Shown here piece after piece: positions 8,850 to 18,372 of a DNA stretch of 64,000 nt; the stretch's first letter is position 1, and each line of letters starts with the position of its first letter. The notes beneath the pieces were generated by a model. The model was not told the DNA's origin. It made no database searches and was given only the letters and a program-made list of their open reading frames with translations. This stretch comes from Paenibacillus hemerocallicola (lineage in GTDB: Bacteria > Bacillota > Bacilli > Paenibacillales > NBRC-103111). The DNA lies in assembly GCF_006265175.1 (NCBI RefSeq), contig NZ_VDCQ01000004.1, positions 447-64,446 on the forward strand, in the 5' to 3' direction. The position numbers were made by a program, and so were the translations under genes.

Positions 8850-9079
8850 AATTCGCTGCAGTCTGCGAAGAAAAGCTTCAGATCGAAACCCGATCGATGA
8901 CGTGCATCCGAGCTTAAGAGTCATCTGTGGGGCCCCGAAGAGCGGCATGTTTGTCCGTAACGTTATAAAAACCGTCCGTCAGCGTATTTCAAGGGTGAGC
9001 GACCGCGATTCAGCGGTTGTTTTCCCGGTAATGAAAGTCTCATATCGCTTTCCTGGTTTAGCGAAGGTAACTTTCGCGC

Positions 9080-9108
9080 AAAAAAAAGGGCGGACATTCG
9101 TCCCCCCT
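9080..9108 (-). terminator. Terminator of the U32 gene pair
   Basis: On the minus strand GGGGGACG pairs with the following GTCCGCCC around a short loop (imperfect) and is followed by eight T residues. It lies 20 bp after the stop of the second U32 gene. Confidence 0.8.
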
Positions 9109-9128
9109 CCAACGTCGTAGCTATGCGA

Positions 9129-10469
9129 TTACTTCTTCCGCCCGACCTGCTTGCGCATCATGTCCATCGCCTTGACCGGCTGCTCGACCTTGAACCTCAC
9201 GAGCTGCAGCGGATGGCGCGCGGCGTCCAGCACGTTGCCCTCTTCGTCGGTCAGCTCGCCGACTCTCTGCTTGAACAACGTTCCGCCCGGACCGAAAAAC
9301 TCGACTTCCTGGCCCGGCTTGAAATGATTGCGCTGCTGAACGGTCGCTACCCCCGTCGATTCGTCATAACCGACGACAAGTCCGGCGAAGTCGTAGTCGA
9401 TCCGCTTGTCCTCCGGACCGAAAATATGATCCTCGTGGTCCGGAGCGTCGAAGAAAAAGCCGGTATTCAGCGGCCGGTTCGCCGCCTTGTATATTTCCCG
9501 CAGCCATTCTTGCTTCAGCTCATACCCTTCGGGATCGGCATAGTAAGCGTCGATCGCCTGACGATACGCGTTTACGACCGTGGCTACATAGTGGATGCTC
9601 TTCATCCGGCCTTCGATTTTGAAGCTCTCCACGCCGGAACGGATCATCTCGGGGATATGCTCGATCATGCACAAATCTTTGGCGCTCATCATGAACGGAT
9701 CTTCCCCCTGGAACAGCGGAATCCCAGTCATACCATCCTTGAACTTTTTCGGCGGCCGGTCCGATGGCGCTTCCCGCTCCGTCACGATCTGCTCGAGCTC
9801 AACGTCGCCGTCCTCGAACAGGTCGTACTTCCAACGGCATGATTGGCAGCAGCCGCCACGGTTCGAATCGCGGTCGGTGAAATGGTTGGACAGCACGCAT
9901 CGGCCGGAGTAGGAGCTGCACATCGCGCCATGGATGAACGTCTCGATCTCGATGTCGACGTTCCGCTTGATCTCGAGAATCTCCTCCATCGTAGCCTCCC
10001 GGCCCAGCACGACCCGATGGACATCCTCTTCCTTCCAAAACTGCACGGCTTGCCAGTTGACGGTCGATTGCTGCGTGCTTAGATGGATTTCCAGCTTCGG
10101 CGCGGCCCGCTTGCACGTCTCGATAATCGCCGGGTCGGCAACGATGATCGCCGCGATACCGGCGTCCTGCAAATTGCGCAAATAGTCCTCGATCCCGGCG
10201 ACATCCTCGTTATGCGCATAGATGTTGGCCGCCACGAACACTTTGGCGCCGTACCGGTCCGCGAACTCGACAGCCTCGCGCATTTCCTCGAACGTGAAGT
10301 TGTCGGCATTCGAGCGCAGCCCGTATTTTTGCCCGCCTATATAGACGGCATCCGCGCCGTAATGGATCGCGAATTTCAGCTTTTCCAAGCTTCCTCCGGG
10401 AGCGAGCAGCTCCGGTTTTTGTCCCGGCCTCAGCTTCGTATGAACGGCTTGTTCCAGCGTATTGCCCAT
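9129..10469 (-). CDS. trhP2: U32 family tRNA hydroxylation protein (YrrO/TrhP2 type)
   Basis: A 446-residue protein of peptidase family U32. In Bacillus the YrrN/YrrO pair is needed for prephenate-dependent 5-hydroxyuridine formation at the wobble position of tRNA, and E. coli YegQ (TrhP) is the single-protein counterpart. The conserved beginning PELLAPGGSLEKLKFAI and the family signature with cysteines EIETFIHGAMC, SYSGRC and GGCCQSCRW are clear, so iron-sulfur binding is plausible. ATG at 10469 (or 10472) follows GGGGGCGGG; the open frame further upstream overlaps the preceding gene. It starts 17 bp after the first U32 gene. Confidence 0.9.
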   Translation of the reverse strand: MGNTLEQAVHTKLRPGQKPELLAPGGSLEKLKFAIHYGADAVYIGGQKYGLRSNADNFTFEEMREAVEFADRYGAKVFVAANIYAHNEDVAGIEDYLRNLQDAGIAAIIVADPAIIETCKRAAPKLEIHLSTQQSTVNWQAVQFWKEEDVHRVVLGREATMEEILEIKRNVDIEIETFIHGAMCSSYSGRCVLSNHFTDRDSNRGGCCQSCRWKYDLFEDGDVELEQIVTEREAPSDRPPKKFKDGMTGIPLFQGEDPFMMSAKDLCMIEHIPEMIRSGVESFKIEGRMKSIHYVATVVNAYRQAIDAYYADPEGYELKQEWLREIYKAANRPLNTGFFFDAPDHEDHIFGPEDKRIDYDFAGLVVGYDESTGVATVQQRNHFKPGQEVEFFGPGGTLFKQRVGELTDEEGNVLDAARHPLQLVRFKVEQPVKAMDMMRKQVGRKK

Positions 10470-10486
10470 CATGATCCCGCCCCCTG

Positions 10487-11449
10487 TCAGTATACTTGCT
10501 CCTTGTAGTAAAAGCCGAAGGACAGCTCCCGATCCGGGTCCTGCAGCTCGCGAATCGGCTCTAGCCACGCCTCGTCGAAGACGTAGCCCCCGGGATCGGC
10601 CTTATAGGCATCGATCGCTTTCCGGTAGCAGCGGACGACCGTCTCCTTGTATTCGAGCGTCTTGAGCAGCCCTTCGATCCGGAAGCTGTCGATGCCGGCC
10701 TCTATAAGCTCGTGCAAGCTTTCCAGCATGCACATGTCGTCCCCGCTCATTACGTGCGTTCCGTTCGTGTCCTCGTAAATGGGATATTTCTCGTCCTTGC
10801 GCTCCTCTTCGATCAGAAACAGCTTGCGGTCCGCATCGAGACGTTCGCCTTGCGCCGATTGTCCCTGATGCTTCCAATAATTCGTCAGCAGCGTCCGCTT
10901 CGAATGATAAATGTTCGTCATGCCGTGCACCTGCACCTGCACTTCGGCCTGCACGTGCCGTTTGATTTCGGCCACCTCGTCCATATTGAGCTCCCGGGCG
11001 AGAAAGACGCGCGTCGCGCCTTTGCCGACCCAATAGTTGGCGGTCACGTAGTTCGTCGACGTCATTTCGGCGTTCCAATGGAGCGGCAGCTTGACGCCGG
11101 CCTGCCTCATGGCGATCAATACCGCCGGATCGCCGAACACGACGGCATCCGCGCCAGCATCCGCGATGAGCCTCAAGTAGTCGGGCAGCTCGGGAAGCAC
11201 CTCGTTATGCAAAATACCGTTGCATACGACATACGCCTTTGCCCCTTTGTCATGTGCAAAACGAATCGCTTCCCCGATCCGCTCCTGCGGAATATTTCCC
11301 GTCAGCCGCATCCCGAAACGGTCGTCCCCGATATAAAACGCATCGGCTCCGGCATTCGCCAGTCGCCCGATTTCCTCGATCGAGCCGGCGCCGATCAGCA
11401 GCTCGGGCTTGCGGCAGCCCGCTTGTTCTCGTGTTGCAAACTCGCTCAT
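10487..11449 (-). CDS. trhP1: U32 family tRNA hydroxylation protein (YrrN/TrhP1 type)
   Basis: A 320-residue U32-family protein, the shorter partner of the downstream 446-residue gene. It carries PELLIGAGSIEEIGRLANAG at the N-terminus and the pattern EVQVHGM in place of the usual cysteine signature, so this partner lacks the cysteine cluster. ATG at 11449 lies 9 nt after GAGGTG; an upstream GTG that overlaps the mltG stop has no room for a binding site. In B. subtilis yrrM(trmR) sits between yrrL(mltG) and yrrN; here the gene follows mltG directly. Confidence 0.88.
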   Translation of the reverse strand: MSEFATREQAGCRKPELLIGAGSIEEIGRLANAGADAFYIGDDRFGMRLTGNIPQERIGEAIRFAHDKGAKAYVVCNGILHNEVLPELPDYLRLIADAGADAVVFGDPAVLIAMRQAGVKLPLHWNAEMTSTNYVTANYWVGKGATRVFLARELNMDEVAEIKRHVQAEVQVQVHGMTNIYHSKRTLLTNYWKHQGQSAQGERLDADRKLFLIEEERKDEKYPIYEDTNGTHVMSGDDMCMLESLHELIEAGIDSFRIEGLLKTLEYKETVVRCYRKAIDAYKADPGGYVFDEAWLEPIRELQDPDRELSFGFYYKEQVY

Positions 11450-11457
11450 TGCGGTTG

Positions 11458-12510
11458 TCACCTCTTCTTGCTATCCGCTATATTTTTCAAATGCTGGTCG
11501 TACGTCTCCGCAAACGTATGCTTCTGCGTCCCGTCGCTTTTCGTGACATAGAACAAAAACTTCGTCTCCACGGGGTACAACGCGGCCTGGATCGATTTCA
11601 GACTGGGGCTTGCGATCGGTCCCGGAGGAAGTCCGGCGATTTTATAAGTGTTATAAGGACTGTCTACAAGCAAATCTTTCTCGAACAGCCGTTCCTTAGG
11701 CTTGTCCAGCATATATTGAACGGTCGCGTCGATTTGCAGCTTCATGCCGATTTTGATCCGGTTGTAGATGACGCTGGCCACTATGGCCCGTTCCTCGTCG
11801 TCGACCACCTCGCGCTCGATCAGAGAGGCGACGGTCATCATCTGGTGAAAGGTCAAGCCCGTTTGCTTCAGCTTGTCCGGCCAATCCGCCGGCAGCCCCG
11901 CAAGCTTCTTGTCCAGCTCGGTTACCATGCGCAGCACCATGTCCTTCGTCGTGCTGTCGGTCTTGAGCTCGTACGTCTCGGGAAACAAATACCCTTCCAG
12001 CCGATGCCTCAGCCCGGGATCGTCCGGAATGTCGCCCACCCATTTGACCGATGCGAACTCCTGCAAGCTATTCGTCAGGTCGAGAAACGTTTGACGGTCG
12101 AAGCCCTGCCGTCCTTCCAGCCTGTCGGCGATTTGCAGCACCGTATAGCCTTCCGGAATCGTAAAGCGGAGCGCCTCCTGCCTGACCGTATCGCCCTCGT
12201 TCATTTTCCCGATAATCTCGTCCAGCTCCATGCCGGGTTTCATTACGTATTCGCCGGCTTGAAATCGGCCGCCTTCCTTTTTATAAATCAAATAATAGCG
12301 AAATACTTTCGCGTCGCGGATCAGCCCGTTCTTCTCGAGCAGCTTGGCGATTTGTCCCGACCCCATCCCGGGCGGAACGGTTATCCGCACTTCGTTATCC
12401 GCCGCCTCGGTCGGCTTCAGCGCATAAGCGACATACATCGCCGTCCCCGCCCCGGCCAATACCAGGGCAAGCAGGACGATTGCCAGCGTGATGAATGCGA
12501 TTCGTTTCAA
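11458..12510 (-). CDS. mltG: Endolytic transglycosylase MltG
   Basis: A 350-residue YceG-family lytic transglycosylase that cuts nascent glycan strands at the membrane and sets their length. One N-terminal membrane helix (about residues 5-27) is followed by the LysM-like region and the catalytic domain: YLFPETYEL, the active-site glutamate in ASLIEREV, VIYNRI, and LQIDATVQYML with NTYKIAGLPPGPI near the C-terminus. The gene follows a terminator after the DUF1292 pair, so it likely has its own promoter and drives the U32 genes. Confidence 0.95.
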   Translation of the reverse strand: MKRIAFITLAIVLLALVLAGAGTAMYVAYALKPTEAADNEVRITVPPGMGSGQIAKLLEKNGLIRDAKVFRYYLIYKKEGGRFQAGEYVMKPGMELDEIIGKMNEGDTVRQEALRFTIPEGYTVLQIADRLEGRQGFDRQTFLDLTNSLQEFASVKWVGDIPDDPGLRHRLEGYLFPETYELKTDSTTKDMVLRMVTELDKKLAGLPADWPDKLKQTGLTFHQMMTVASLIEREVVDDEERAIVASVIYNRIKIGMKLQIDATVQYMLDKPKERLFEKDLLVDSPYNTYKIAGLPPGPIASPSLKSIQAALYPVETKFLFYVTKSDGTQKHTFAETYDQHLKNIADSKKR

Positions 12511-12584
12511 TCTGCTTCCTCTCCCATGTCGTTTCGAGGTTCGTTCCGCGGCAGCTTTCCCCGGCAGGCCGGACCGGAATACGA

Positions 12585-12609
12585 AAAAAAGAGCGGTCCG
12601 TGAGCCGCC
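12585..12609 (-). terminator. Terminator after the DUF1292 pair
   Basis: GCGG and CCGC form a compact hairpin on the minus strand followed by seven T residues. It separates the ireB-ruvX-DUF1292 transcript from mltG. Confidence 0.7.
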
Positions 12610-12657
12610 CGTAGTCGCTATCTCGTATCCGGCCGGACCGGGTGGGTGCCACCCGGA

Positions 12658-12978
12658 TTAAGGCCGATCCTGAATGGGAAACGACATTTCGTCGTATATT
12701 TCCGAAACCGTCTCCCATTCGTCGTCGTCTTCGATCGTTTCCAGCTCGGGCTCGCCATCGCCGGAAACGGAAATTTTAAAGATAGCAACTTCCTTTTCTT
12801 TCTTCAGCTCATCCGTTTGGAGAACCGCGTAATCGTTTCCGTTGTGCCGGAACTCGGCCAAAATCCGGTACGCTACCGATTCATCCTGCTCGTCGAACAG
12901 TACTATTTCGTTCCCGTAGGCTTCGCGCAGCGTGCGTATCGCCTCCGCTTGGTTCCATCCCTCTTGACCGTCGCTCAT
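12658..12978 (-). CDS. DUF1292 family protein, copy 2 (YrzB-like)
   Basis: A 106-residue acidic protein of the DUF1292 family with no known function. It has the family pattern of short beta strands separated by acidic stretches (VLFDEQDESVAYRILAEF, NDYAVLQT, EDDDEWETVSEIYDEM). Its start overlaps the stop of another 106-residue DUF1292 gene by 4 bp (ATGA), so the two are translationally coupled paralogues. B. subtilis has a single yrzB at this position. Confidence 0.88.
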   Translation of the reverse strand: MSDGQEGWNQAEAIRTLREAYGNEIVLFDEQDESVAYRILAEFRHNGNDYAVLQTDELKKEKEVAIFKISVSGDGEPELETIEDDDEWETVSEIYDEMSFPIQDRP

Positions 12979-13295
12979 GCCTTATCCCCGAGCTCCGACT
13001 CCGCGACGAGCGTATTGAACGTTTCTTCCACTTCGTTCCACTCTTCTTCGTTGTCGATCGTATACAGCTGAAGGTCGTCGCCGTCTTCCTCGTACCGGAA
13101 CGCGTATACTTCGTCCGTCTCCTCGTCTTCCTCGTCCACCTCGACCGGTACGACCATCATGTACTTGTTGCCGGCGAATTGTCCGGATTCGACTTCGAAT
13201 TTCATGATGACTTCGAATTCTTCCTCGTTGCCTTCTTCATCCGGAATATAAATGATTTCCGGCTCTTCCAGGTTCAACTCTTCTTCCTTCGACAT
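12975..13295 (-). CDS. DUF1292 family protein, copy 1 (YrzB-like)
   Basis: A 106-residue, strongly acidic DUF1292 protein. It shows EIIYIPDEEGNEEEFEVIMKF at the start and DDLQLYTIDNEEEWNEVEETF near the end, the usual family layout. ATG at 13295 is preferred over the GTG two codons upstream, because GGTGAGGTG gives better spacing. It lies 9 bp after ruvX and overlaps the second DUF1292 gene. Function is unknown; the conserved company of ruvX, ireB and alaS is known from Bacillus. Confidence 0.9.
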   Translation of the reverse strand: MSKEEELNLEEPEIIYIPDEEGNEEEFEVIMKFEVESGQFAGNKYMMVVPVEVDEEDEETDEVYAFRYEEDGDDLQLYTIDNEEEWNEVEETFNTLVAESELGDKA

Positions 13296-13304
13296 GGGCA
13301 CACC

Positions 13305-13724
13305 TCACCTTTTCGATTTGGAATCCAAATAGTTTTGCAAAATGAGCGCGGCCGCCATCTTGTCGACGACCAGCTTCCGCTTCTTCCTGCTGACATCGGC
13401 CTCGAGCAGCGTCCGCTGCGCCGAAACGGTCGTTAGCCGTTCGTCCCACAGCATGACGGGCAATTGCAGCGCATCCCGCAGCGTATCGGAAAAGGCGATG
13501 CAGATTTCTCCCCGCGGACCGATCGTATTGTTCATGTTTTTCGGCAGACCAACCACGATATCGGATACTTCGTATTCCCCTGCGATTTGTCGCAAACGCT
13601 CCAAATCATCTTCGGGCTTGCGCCTCCGGATCACTTCGACCCCTTGCGCCGTCCACCCGAATTCGTCGCTGACCGCTACGCCGATCGTTTTATCACCGTA
13701 GTCCAATCCCATAGTTCGAGCCAT
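13305..13724 (-). CDS. ruvX: RuvX/YqgF Holliday junction resolvase-like nuclease
   Basis: A 139-residue RNase H-fold protein of the YqgF (RuvX, YrrK) family, implicated in Holliday junction resolution and in pre-16S rRNA processing. The metal-binding acidic residues are visible in MGLDYGDKTIGVA (D7), LWDERLTTVSA and VVDKMAAALILQNYL. GGGAG precedes the ATG. It is cotranscribed between ireB and the DUF1292 genes, as in B. subtilis. Confidence 0.96.
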   Translation of the reverse strand: MARTMGLDYGDKTIGVAVSDEFGWTAQGVEVIRRRKPEDDLERLRQIAGEYEVSDIVVGLPKNMNNTIGPRGEICIAFSDTLRDALQLPVMLWDERLTTVSAQRTLLEADVSRKKRKLVVDKMAAALILQNYLDSKSKR

Positions 13725-13814
13725 TGTGTTCTCCCGTCGCCGACGGCCGGCTTCCCGTTATCCGCTCCCCGCGAATAAGCACGGAAGCCGATGGAAAGCT
13801 CCACCGGCCATCGG

Positions 13815-14075
13815 TCATTTATGGTGCTGCAGATAGAAACGGACCAATTCTTCGATCAGCTCGTCGCGTTCCCTTTTGCGGATAAGGCTTCTCGCGTTGT
13901 TATGGCGGGGTATGAACGCAGGGTCGCCGGATAACAAATAACCGACGATTTGGTTGATCGGATTGTATCCTTTCTCCTGCAAGGCGTCATACACCGCCAG
14001 AAGTACCTCCTTCGGCGAAGTTTCCACGCCATCGGCTTTGACGTCGAATTTCATCGTTTTGTCCATCGGATTCAT
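13815..14075 (-). CDS. ireB: IreB family regulatory phosphoprotein (YrzL, DUF965)
   Basis: An 86-residue protein of the IreB/YrzL family. In Enterococcus IreB is a substrate of the IreK serine/threonine kinase and affects cephalosporin resistance. The signature [20 protein letters not shown] and [19 protein letters not shown] is nearly invariant. The start at 14075 is chosen because GGGGGTG lies 9 nt upstream and the length then matches the family. It follows alaS with a 143-bp gap that shows no terminator. Confidence 0.95.
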   Translation of the reverse strand: MNPMDKTMKFDVKADGVETSPKEVLLAVYDALQEKGYNPINQIVGYLLSGDPAFIPRHNNARSLIRKRERDELIEELVRFYLQHHK

Positions 14076-14218
14076 TACCAGAACACCCCCCGATTGCTGT
14101 AATGCCATAGTGTGCAGCGAATGTAAAATTTTAGTATGCGCTCTAATCTATTTATTCGTCATTCTCCGCAAAATTCCTGTCGGATCGGAGAAAAATTCAC
14201 AACTTGTTCGTATAAATA

Positions 14219-16855
14219 TCAGTTGGCCGCCGAAGCATGCCCGGCCACAAGCGATTCCACGGCCGCCAACGCCTCCGGAAGCTTGGACGGATCTTTGCCT
14301 CCGGCCTGCGCCATATCCGGTCTTCCGCCGCCTCCGCCTCCGCATCGGGATGCGGCTTCCTTCACGAGCTTGCCGGCGTGGAACCCCTTCTGCACGAGGT
14401 CCGGCGTCACGGCGGCGACGAGATTGACCTTGTCGTCGCTGACCGCTCCCAGGACGATGACGGCGGAGCCCAGCTTCACCTTCATCTGGTCGACGATGTT
14501 GCGCAGCGAATCCATATCGCCGGCATTGACCTTGGCCGCAAGCAGCGTTACCCCTCCGACCGATTTCGCGTTGTCGGTGAGCGATCCGGCTTCGATCGAG
14601 CTCAGCTTGCCGCGCAGCGATTCGTTCTCCCGGTTCAGCTCCTTGATCTGGGCGAGTGCGGACTCGACACGTTTCGGAACGTCCGGCACGCCCGACTTGA
14701 GCAAGCCTGCCGCTTCGCGCAGAAGCTGGAGCTGACCGTCCAAGTACAGGTAAGCGCTGCGTCCCGTGACGGCTTCGATCCGGCGCACGCCGGAGCCGAT
14801 GCCGCTCTCGCTGACGATTTTGAACAATCCGATCTCCGCCGTGTTGCGGACGTGGCAGCCGCCGCACAGCTCGATGCTGTAGGAGCCGACTTGCACGACC
14901 CGGACGACGTCGCCGTACTTCTCGCCGAACAAGGCCATCGCGCCCATCGCCTTCGCTTCCGCGATCGGCTTCTGCTCGATGGTCACGCCGGTCTGTCTCC
15001 ATATCTGCTCGTTGACGCGCTGCTCGATCTGCGCCAGCTCTTCGGCGCTGATACTGCCGAAATGGGAAAAGTCGAAGCGCAGCCGGTCCGGCTCGACAAG
15101 CGAGCCCGCTTGATTGACGTGATCGCCGAGCGTTTCCTTGAGCGCCTTGTGCAGCAGGTGCGTGGCGGTATGGTTTTTGACGATATCGTCGCGCTTGCCG
15201 ACGTGAACCGCGGCTTGGACGGTATCTCCCGCGCGAAGAGTCCCTGACGCAACCTTGACGGTTTGCACCGTCTGGCCGTGAGGGGCTTTCCACACGTCCT
15301 CCACTTCAGCCTGAACCTGATCGTTCGACAGCGAGCCGCGATCGCTTACTTGGCCGCCGCTTTCGGCGTAGAACGGCGTACGGTCGAGCACGACCTGACA
15401 CGTCTCGCCCGCGCCCACGATATCGACGAACGAGTCTCCGTGCACGATAGCGGTAATTTTAGCACTTGTTACCAAATCAGTATATCCAACAAATTCGGTT
15501 TTAACCGTAAAGTCGGCGAACGGTCCGCCCTGCACCTTCATGCTGTCCGTCTCTTGACGGGCCGAACGGGCGCGGCTGCGCTGGGCTTCCATTTCGTTCT
15601 CGAAGCCTTCGTGGTCGACGGTAAACCCGTTCTCCGAGGCGAAATCCTCGGTCAAGTCTAGCGGGAAGCCGTACGTGTCGTACAAGCGGAACGCATCGTG
15701 CCCGCCGATGACGGAGCCGCCTTCTTTCTTCAAGCCTTCAATAATGGCCGAGAGCATGTCCAGGCCGTCGGACAACGTTTCGTGGAACCGTTCCTCCTCG
15801 GTACGGATCACCTTCTCGATAAATTCCCGCTTCTCCACCACTTCCGGGTAGTACGAGCCCATAATTTCGCCGACGACCGGCGTCAGCTTGAACATGAACG
15901 GCTTGTCGATGCCCAGCGACTTGCCATAGCGTACGGCGCGTCGCAGCAAGCGGCGGATAATGTAGCCGCGGCCTTCGTTCGACGGAAGCACCCCGTCTCC
16001 GACGGCGAATACGACCGTGCGGATATGATCGGCGATTACTTTCAGCGCTACATCGTGGTCCGCGTTCGTATGATACGCGACTCCGGCGATTTGGCACGTC
16101 TCCTGAATGATCGGCTGGAACAGGTCGGTGTCGAAGTTGGAATCGACGTCCTGAAGAATGGAGGCGAAACGCTCCAGACCGGCTCCCGTGTCGATATTTT
16201 TGTTAGGCAGCGGCGTGTAGCTGCCGTCCTTGTTATGGTTGAACTGCGAGAATACGAGGTTCCATACTTCGAGGAACCGTTCGTTCTCCCCGCCCGGCCA
16301 GCACTCGGGATCGCTCAAATCGCCGTACTTGTCGCCGCGGTCGTAAAAAATTTCCGTACACGGACCGCACGGACCTTCGCCGATGTCCCAGAAGTTTTCC
16401 TCGAGCTTGTAAATACGGTTTTCCGGAATGCCGATCTTCTTGTTCCAAAATTCGTAGGCTTCCGTATCTTCGGGATACACGGTAACGGACAGCCGGTCCG
16501 GATCGAAGCCGATCCATTTTTTGTCGGTCAGGAACTCCCATGCCCAGGAGATCGTCTCTTCCTTGAAGTAATCGCCGATCGAGAAGTTGCCGAGCATTTC
16601 GAACATCGTATGATGACGGCGCGTTTTGCCGACATTCTCGATGTCGTTCGTGCGGATGCACTTCTGCGAGTTGGCGATGCGCGGATTTTCCGGAACGACG
16701 CGGCCGTCGAAATACGGCTTGAGCGGCGCCATACCGGCGTTGATCCAGAGCAAGGATGGGTCGTTATGCGGCACGAGCGATGCGCTCGGCTCGATTTTGT
16801 GTCCTTTGCCTGCGAAAAATTCCAGCCACTTTCGGCGAACTTCACTTGCTTTCAT
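14219..16855 (-). CDS. alaS: Alanyl-tRNA synthetase
   Basis: An 878-residue class II aminoacyl-tRNA synthetase that charges tRNA-Ala. The N-terminal catalytic core begins at [19 protein letters not shown]; the editing domain has the zinc ligands HTATHLLH and CGGCH (about residues 570-680), and the C-terminal domain ends with the glycine-rich [16 protein letters not shown]. The ATG at 16855 is 8 nt after GGAGGAG. The frame stays open upstream, but that stretch is the T-box leader and is not translated. First gene of the conserved ireB-ruvX-DUF1292 string. Confidence 0.97.
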   Translation of the reverse strand: MKASEVRRKWLEFFAGKGHKIEPSASLVPHNDPSLLWINAGMAPLKPYFDGRVVPENPRIANSQKCIRTNDIENVGKTRRHHTMFEMLGNFSIGDYFKEETISWAWEFLTDKKWIGFDPDRLSVTVYPEDTEAYEFWNKKIGIPENRIYKLEENFWDIGEGPCGPCTEIFYDRGDKYGDLSDPECWPGGENERFLEVWNLVFSQFNHNKDGSYTPLPNKNIDTGAGLERFASILQDVDSNFDTDLFQPIIQETCQIAGVAYHTNADHDVALKVIADHIRTVVFAVGDGVLPSNEGRGYIIRRLLRRAVRYGKSLGIDKPFMFKLTPVVGEIMGSYYPEVVEKREFIEKVIRTEEERFHETLSDGLDMLSAIIEGLKKEGGSVIGGHDAFRLYDTYGFPLDLTEDFASENGFTVDHEGFENEMEAQRSRARSARQETDSMKVQGGPFADFTVKTEFVGYTDLVTSAKITAIVHGDSFVDIVGAGETCQVVLDRTPFYAESGGQVSDRGSLSNDQVQAEVEDVWKAPHGQTVQTVKVASGTLRAGDTVQAAVHVGKRDDIVKNHTATHLLHKALKETLGDHVNQAGSLVEPDRLRFDFSHFGSISAEELAQIEQRVNEQIWRQTGVTIEQKPIAEAKAMGAMALFGEKYGDVVRVVQVGSYSIELCGGCHVRNTAEIGLFKIVSESGIGSGVRRIEAVTGRSAYLYLDGQLQLLREAAGLLKSGVPDVPKRVESALAQIKELNRENESLRGKLSSIEAGSLTDNAKSVGGVTLLAAKVNAGDMDSLRNIVDQMKVKLGSAVIVLGAVSDDKVNLVAAVTPDLVQKGFHAGKLVKEAASRCGGGGGGRPDMAQAGGKDPSKLPEALAAVESLVAGHASAAN

Positions 16856-17004
16856 CGTTATGCTCCTCCGTTTGAATGGGCTTATTCTCACTCGCGGTAG
16901 GCCGCTGTCTCCATATACGCGACGATGTCGACCTTCCTCCATAAAAGGAAGCAAATGAGATTCTCTAATAAACAATATTGGTTCACGATCGGCCCGAAAA
17001 AAAC

Positions 17005-17310
17005 AAAAAACGCCCCTGAAAGTCAGGGACGAGATCGTTCTCGCGGTACCACCCTGGTTATTGCGGACGCAGACAGGAACGATGCGCCTGCCGGATTCAA
17101 CGGGGAATCGCGGGACGCGTCGCGAACGGGCTGCGGCCCTCAATCGCCTTAAGCGGAAAATAACGGTTCCGTACCCGGTGGAGTTTGTCCACGCTCCGAA
17201 GCAGCTTCGGCCATCCTTCTTCATAAAGGTTCTTGCAGCCTGGCGTCGGACGCTGCAGCGGTCCGGCGCCGGAACCTTCTCTCTGGATCAAGGTCGACGG
17301 CTTACTCGTT
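17005..17310 (-). promoter_or_regulatory. Alanine T-box leader of alaS
   Basis: The hallmark T-box sequence AGGGTGGTACCGCG is at 17055-17042 on the minus strand. It is followed by a terminator hairpin (17011-17031) and a T run (17005-17010), then the alaS start. Upstream, AGAGA followed by AGGTTC and later GAACCTT is consistent with the apical part of Stem I. A GCT at 17203-17205 is a possible alanine specifier codon, but its loop placement is not proven. Uncharged tRNA-Ala should favour the antiterminator and allow alaS transcription. Confidence 0.9.
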
Positions 17311-17328
17311 TCGTCATGGCTTTGACAG

Positions 17329-17344
17329 TATGCCGTCCGGCATA
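17329..17344. repeat. Short palindrome between the dioxygenase gene and the T-box leader
   Basis: TATGCCG and CGGCATA are perfect 7-bp arms around a 2-bp centre. The site lies 18 bp past the dioxygenase stop and just upstream of the T-box transcript; it may be a weak terminator or an operator. Confidence 0.4.
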
Positions 17345-17361
17345 TTGCCCGGAAACGGCTT

Positions 17362-18240
17362 TCATTCCATCATTTTATCGTTGCCACCCGTCATTGTCAA
17401 TGCTGGCGGGAGCTCCGTGTCGGCGGGAGCTCCGTAAACGACCGGAAAATTTTCGCCGGCTAAAATTTCTCCCGGTCGTACGGCGACGTGCCCCTTCATC
17501 ACATGATTTCCGCTCGGTTCGTAGCGCGTATGCCCGGGCATGTAGTGAACCGCTATCGCTCTGCGCTTCCGATCGGAGCGATTATGCGGGCTTCCGTGCC
17601 ATGTCATGCAGTGGTGGTAGCCCACTTGGCCTTTCTTGATCTCGAACGGAACGGCTTCGACGACGGCGCTCTCGGGCAGCAGCTCCGGCTGTTTATGGTA
17701 CGGCTTGAAGTCCGAGTCGCTGGCCAAATATTTTTGATGATCGCCCCATTTGTGGCTGCCCGGCACCATCCACATGCATCCGTTCCCGATTACGGCATCG
17801 TCGAGCGCCACCCAAGCGCTGACCAGCTCGGCCGGCCGAATGATCGGCCACAAGGGGTAATCCTGATGCCACCCTGTCGGTCCGCCGGATACCGGGGGCT
17901 TGTATTGCACTTGATCGTGCCAGATTCGAACCGTATCGGTTCGGCACAATTGCGCGATTTCCGCGCAAATGACCGGATGGGCGGCATGCCGGAGAAACTT
18001 CTCGCTTGCCATCCAAATATTGACGATTTGCACGACCCGCTCGCTGACCGACATTTTCATATCGTCATACAGGGAGCCTTCCAATAAGTTGCGGTTGAGT
18101 ACCGGCCGGTTGACCGTTTTTCCTTCGATAACATCGTCCAGCTCGTGCCGGAGCGCCTCCACCTCTTCGTCTCCAAGCAAAATGTCGCCTTTCAGAAACC
18201 CGTTCCGGGCAAACTCGTCCAATTGCGATTGCGTCAACAT
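17362..18240 (-). CDS. Phytanoyl-CoA dioxygenase (PhyH) family protein
   Basis: A 292-residue Fe(II)/2-oxoglutarate-dependent dioxygenase of the PhyH family. The facial triad is visible as H125-x-D127 (WHQDYP) and the distal histidine H215 in CMTWHGSPHNRSD, with a following arginine for 2-oxoglutarate and the HYMP strand. PVSGGPTGWHQDYPLW and MWMVPGSHKWG are typical. It is divergent from an AraC-family regulator, a common arrangement in Paenibacillus; the substrate is unknown. GAGGTG precedes the ATG. Confidence 0.9.
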   Translation of the reverse strand: MLTQSQLDEFARNGFLKGDILLGDEEVEALRHELDDVIEGKTVNRPVLNRNLLEGSLYDDMKMSVSERVVQIVNIWMASEKFLRHAAHPVICAEIAQLCRTDTVRIWHDQVQYKPPVSGGPTGWHQDYPLWPIIRPAELVSAWVALDDAVIGNGCMWMVPGSHKWGDHQKYLASDSDFKPYHKQPELLPESAVVEAVPFEIKKGQVGYHHCMTWHGSPHNRSDRKRRAIAVHYMPGHTRYEPSGNHVMKGHVAVRPGEILAGENFPVVYGAPADTELPPALTMTGGNDKMME

Positions 18241-18372
18241 TTCGATTGCACCTCTTTCCGGGAATGATTATGATTTTGATGACGCTTTAATCGTAATCGA
18301 TCCGGCCGGCCGAGTATTTGCAACAAATCGCGCTTCGTTTACAAGTTTTCAAGATTGTTGGAGGGAATGCCG

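Noticed and set aside
16856-17224. In-frame N-terminal extension of AlaS
   Set aside because: The frame is open, but the stretch is the T-box leader with a terminator. The family start and a strong ribosome site are at 16855.
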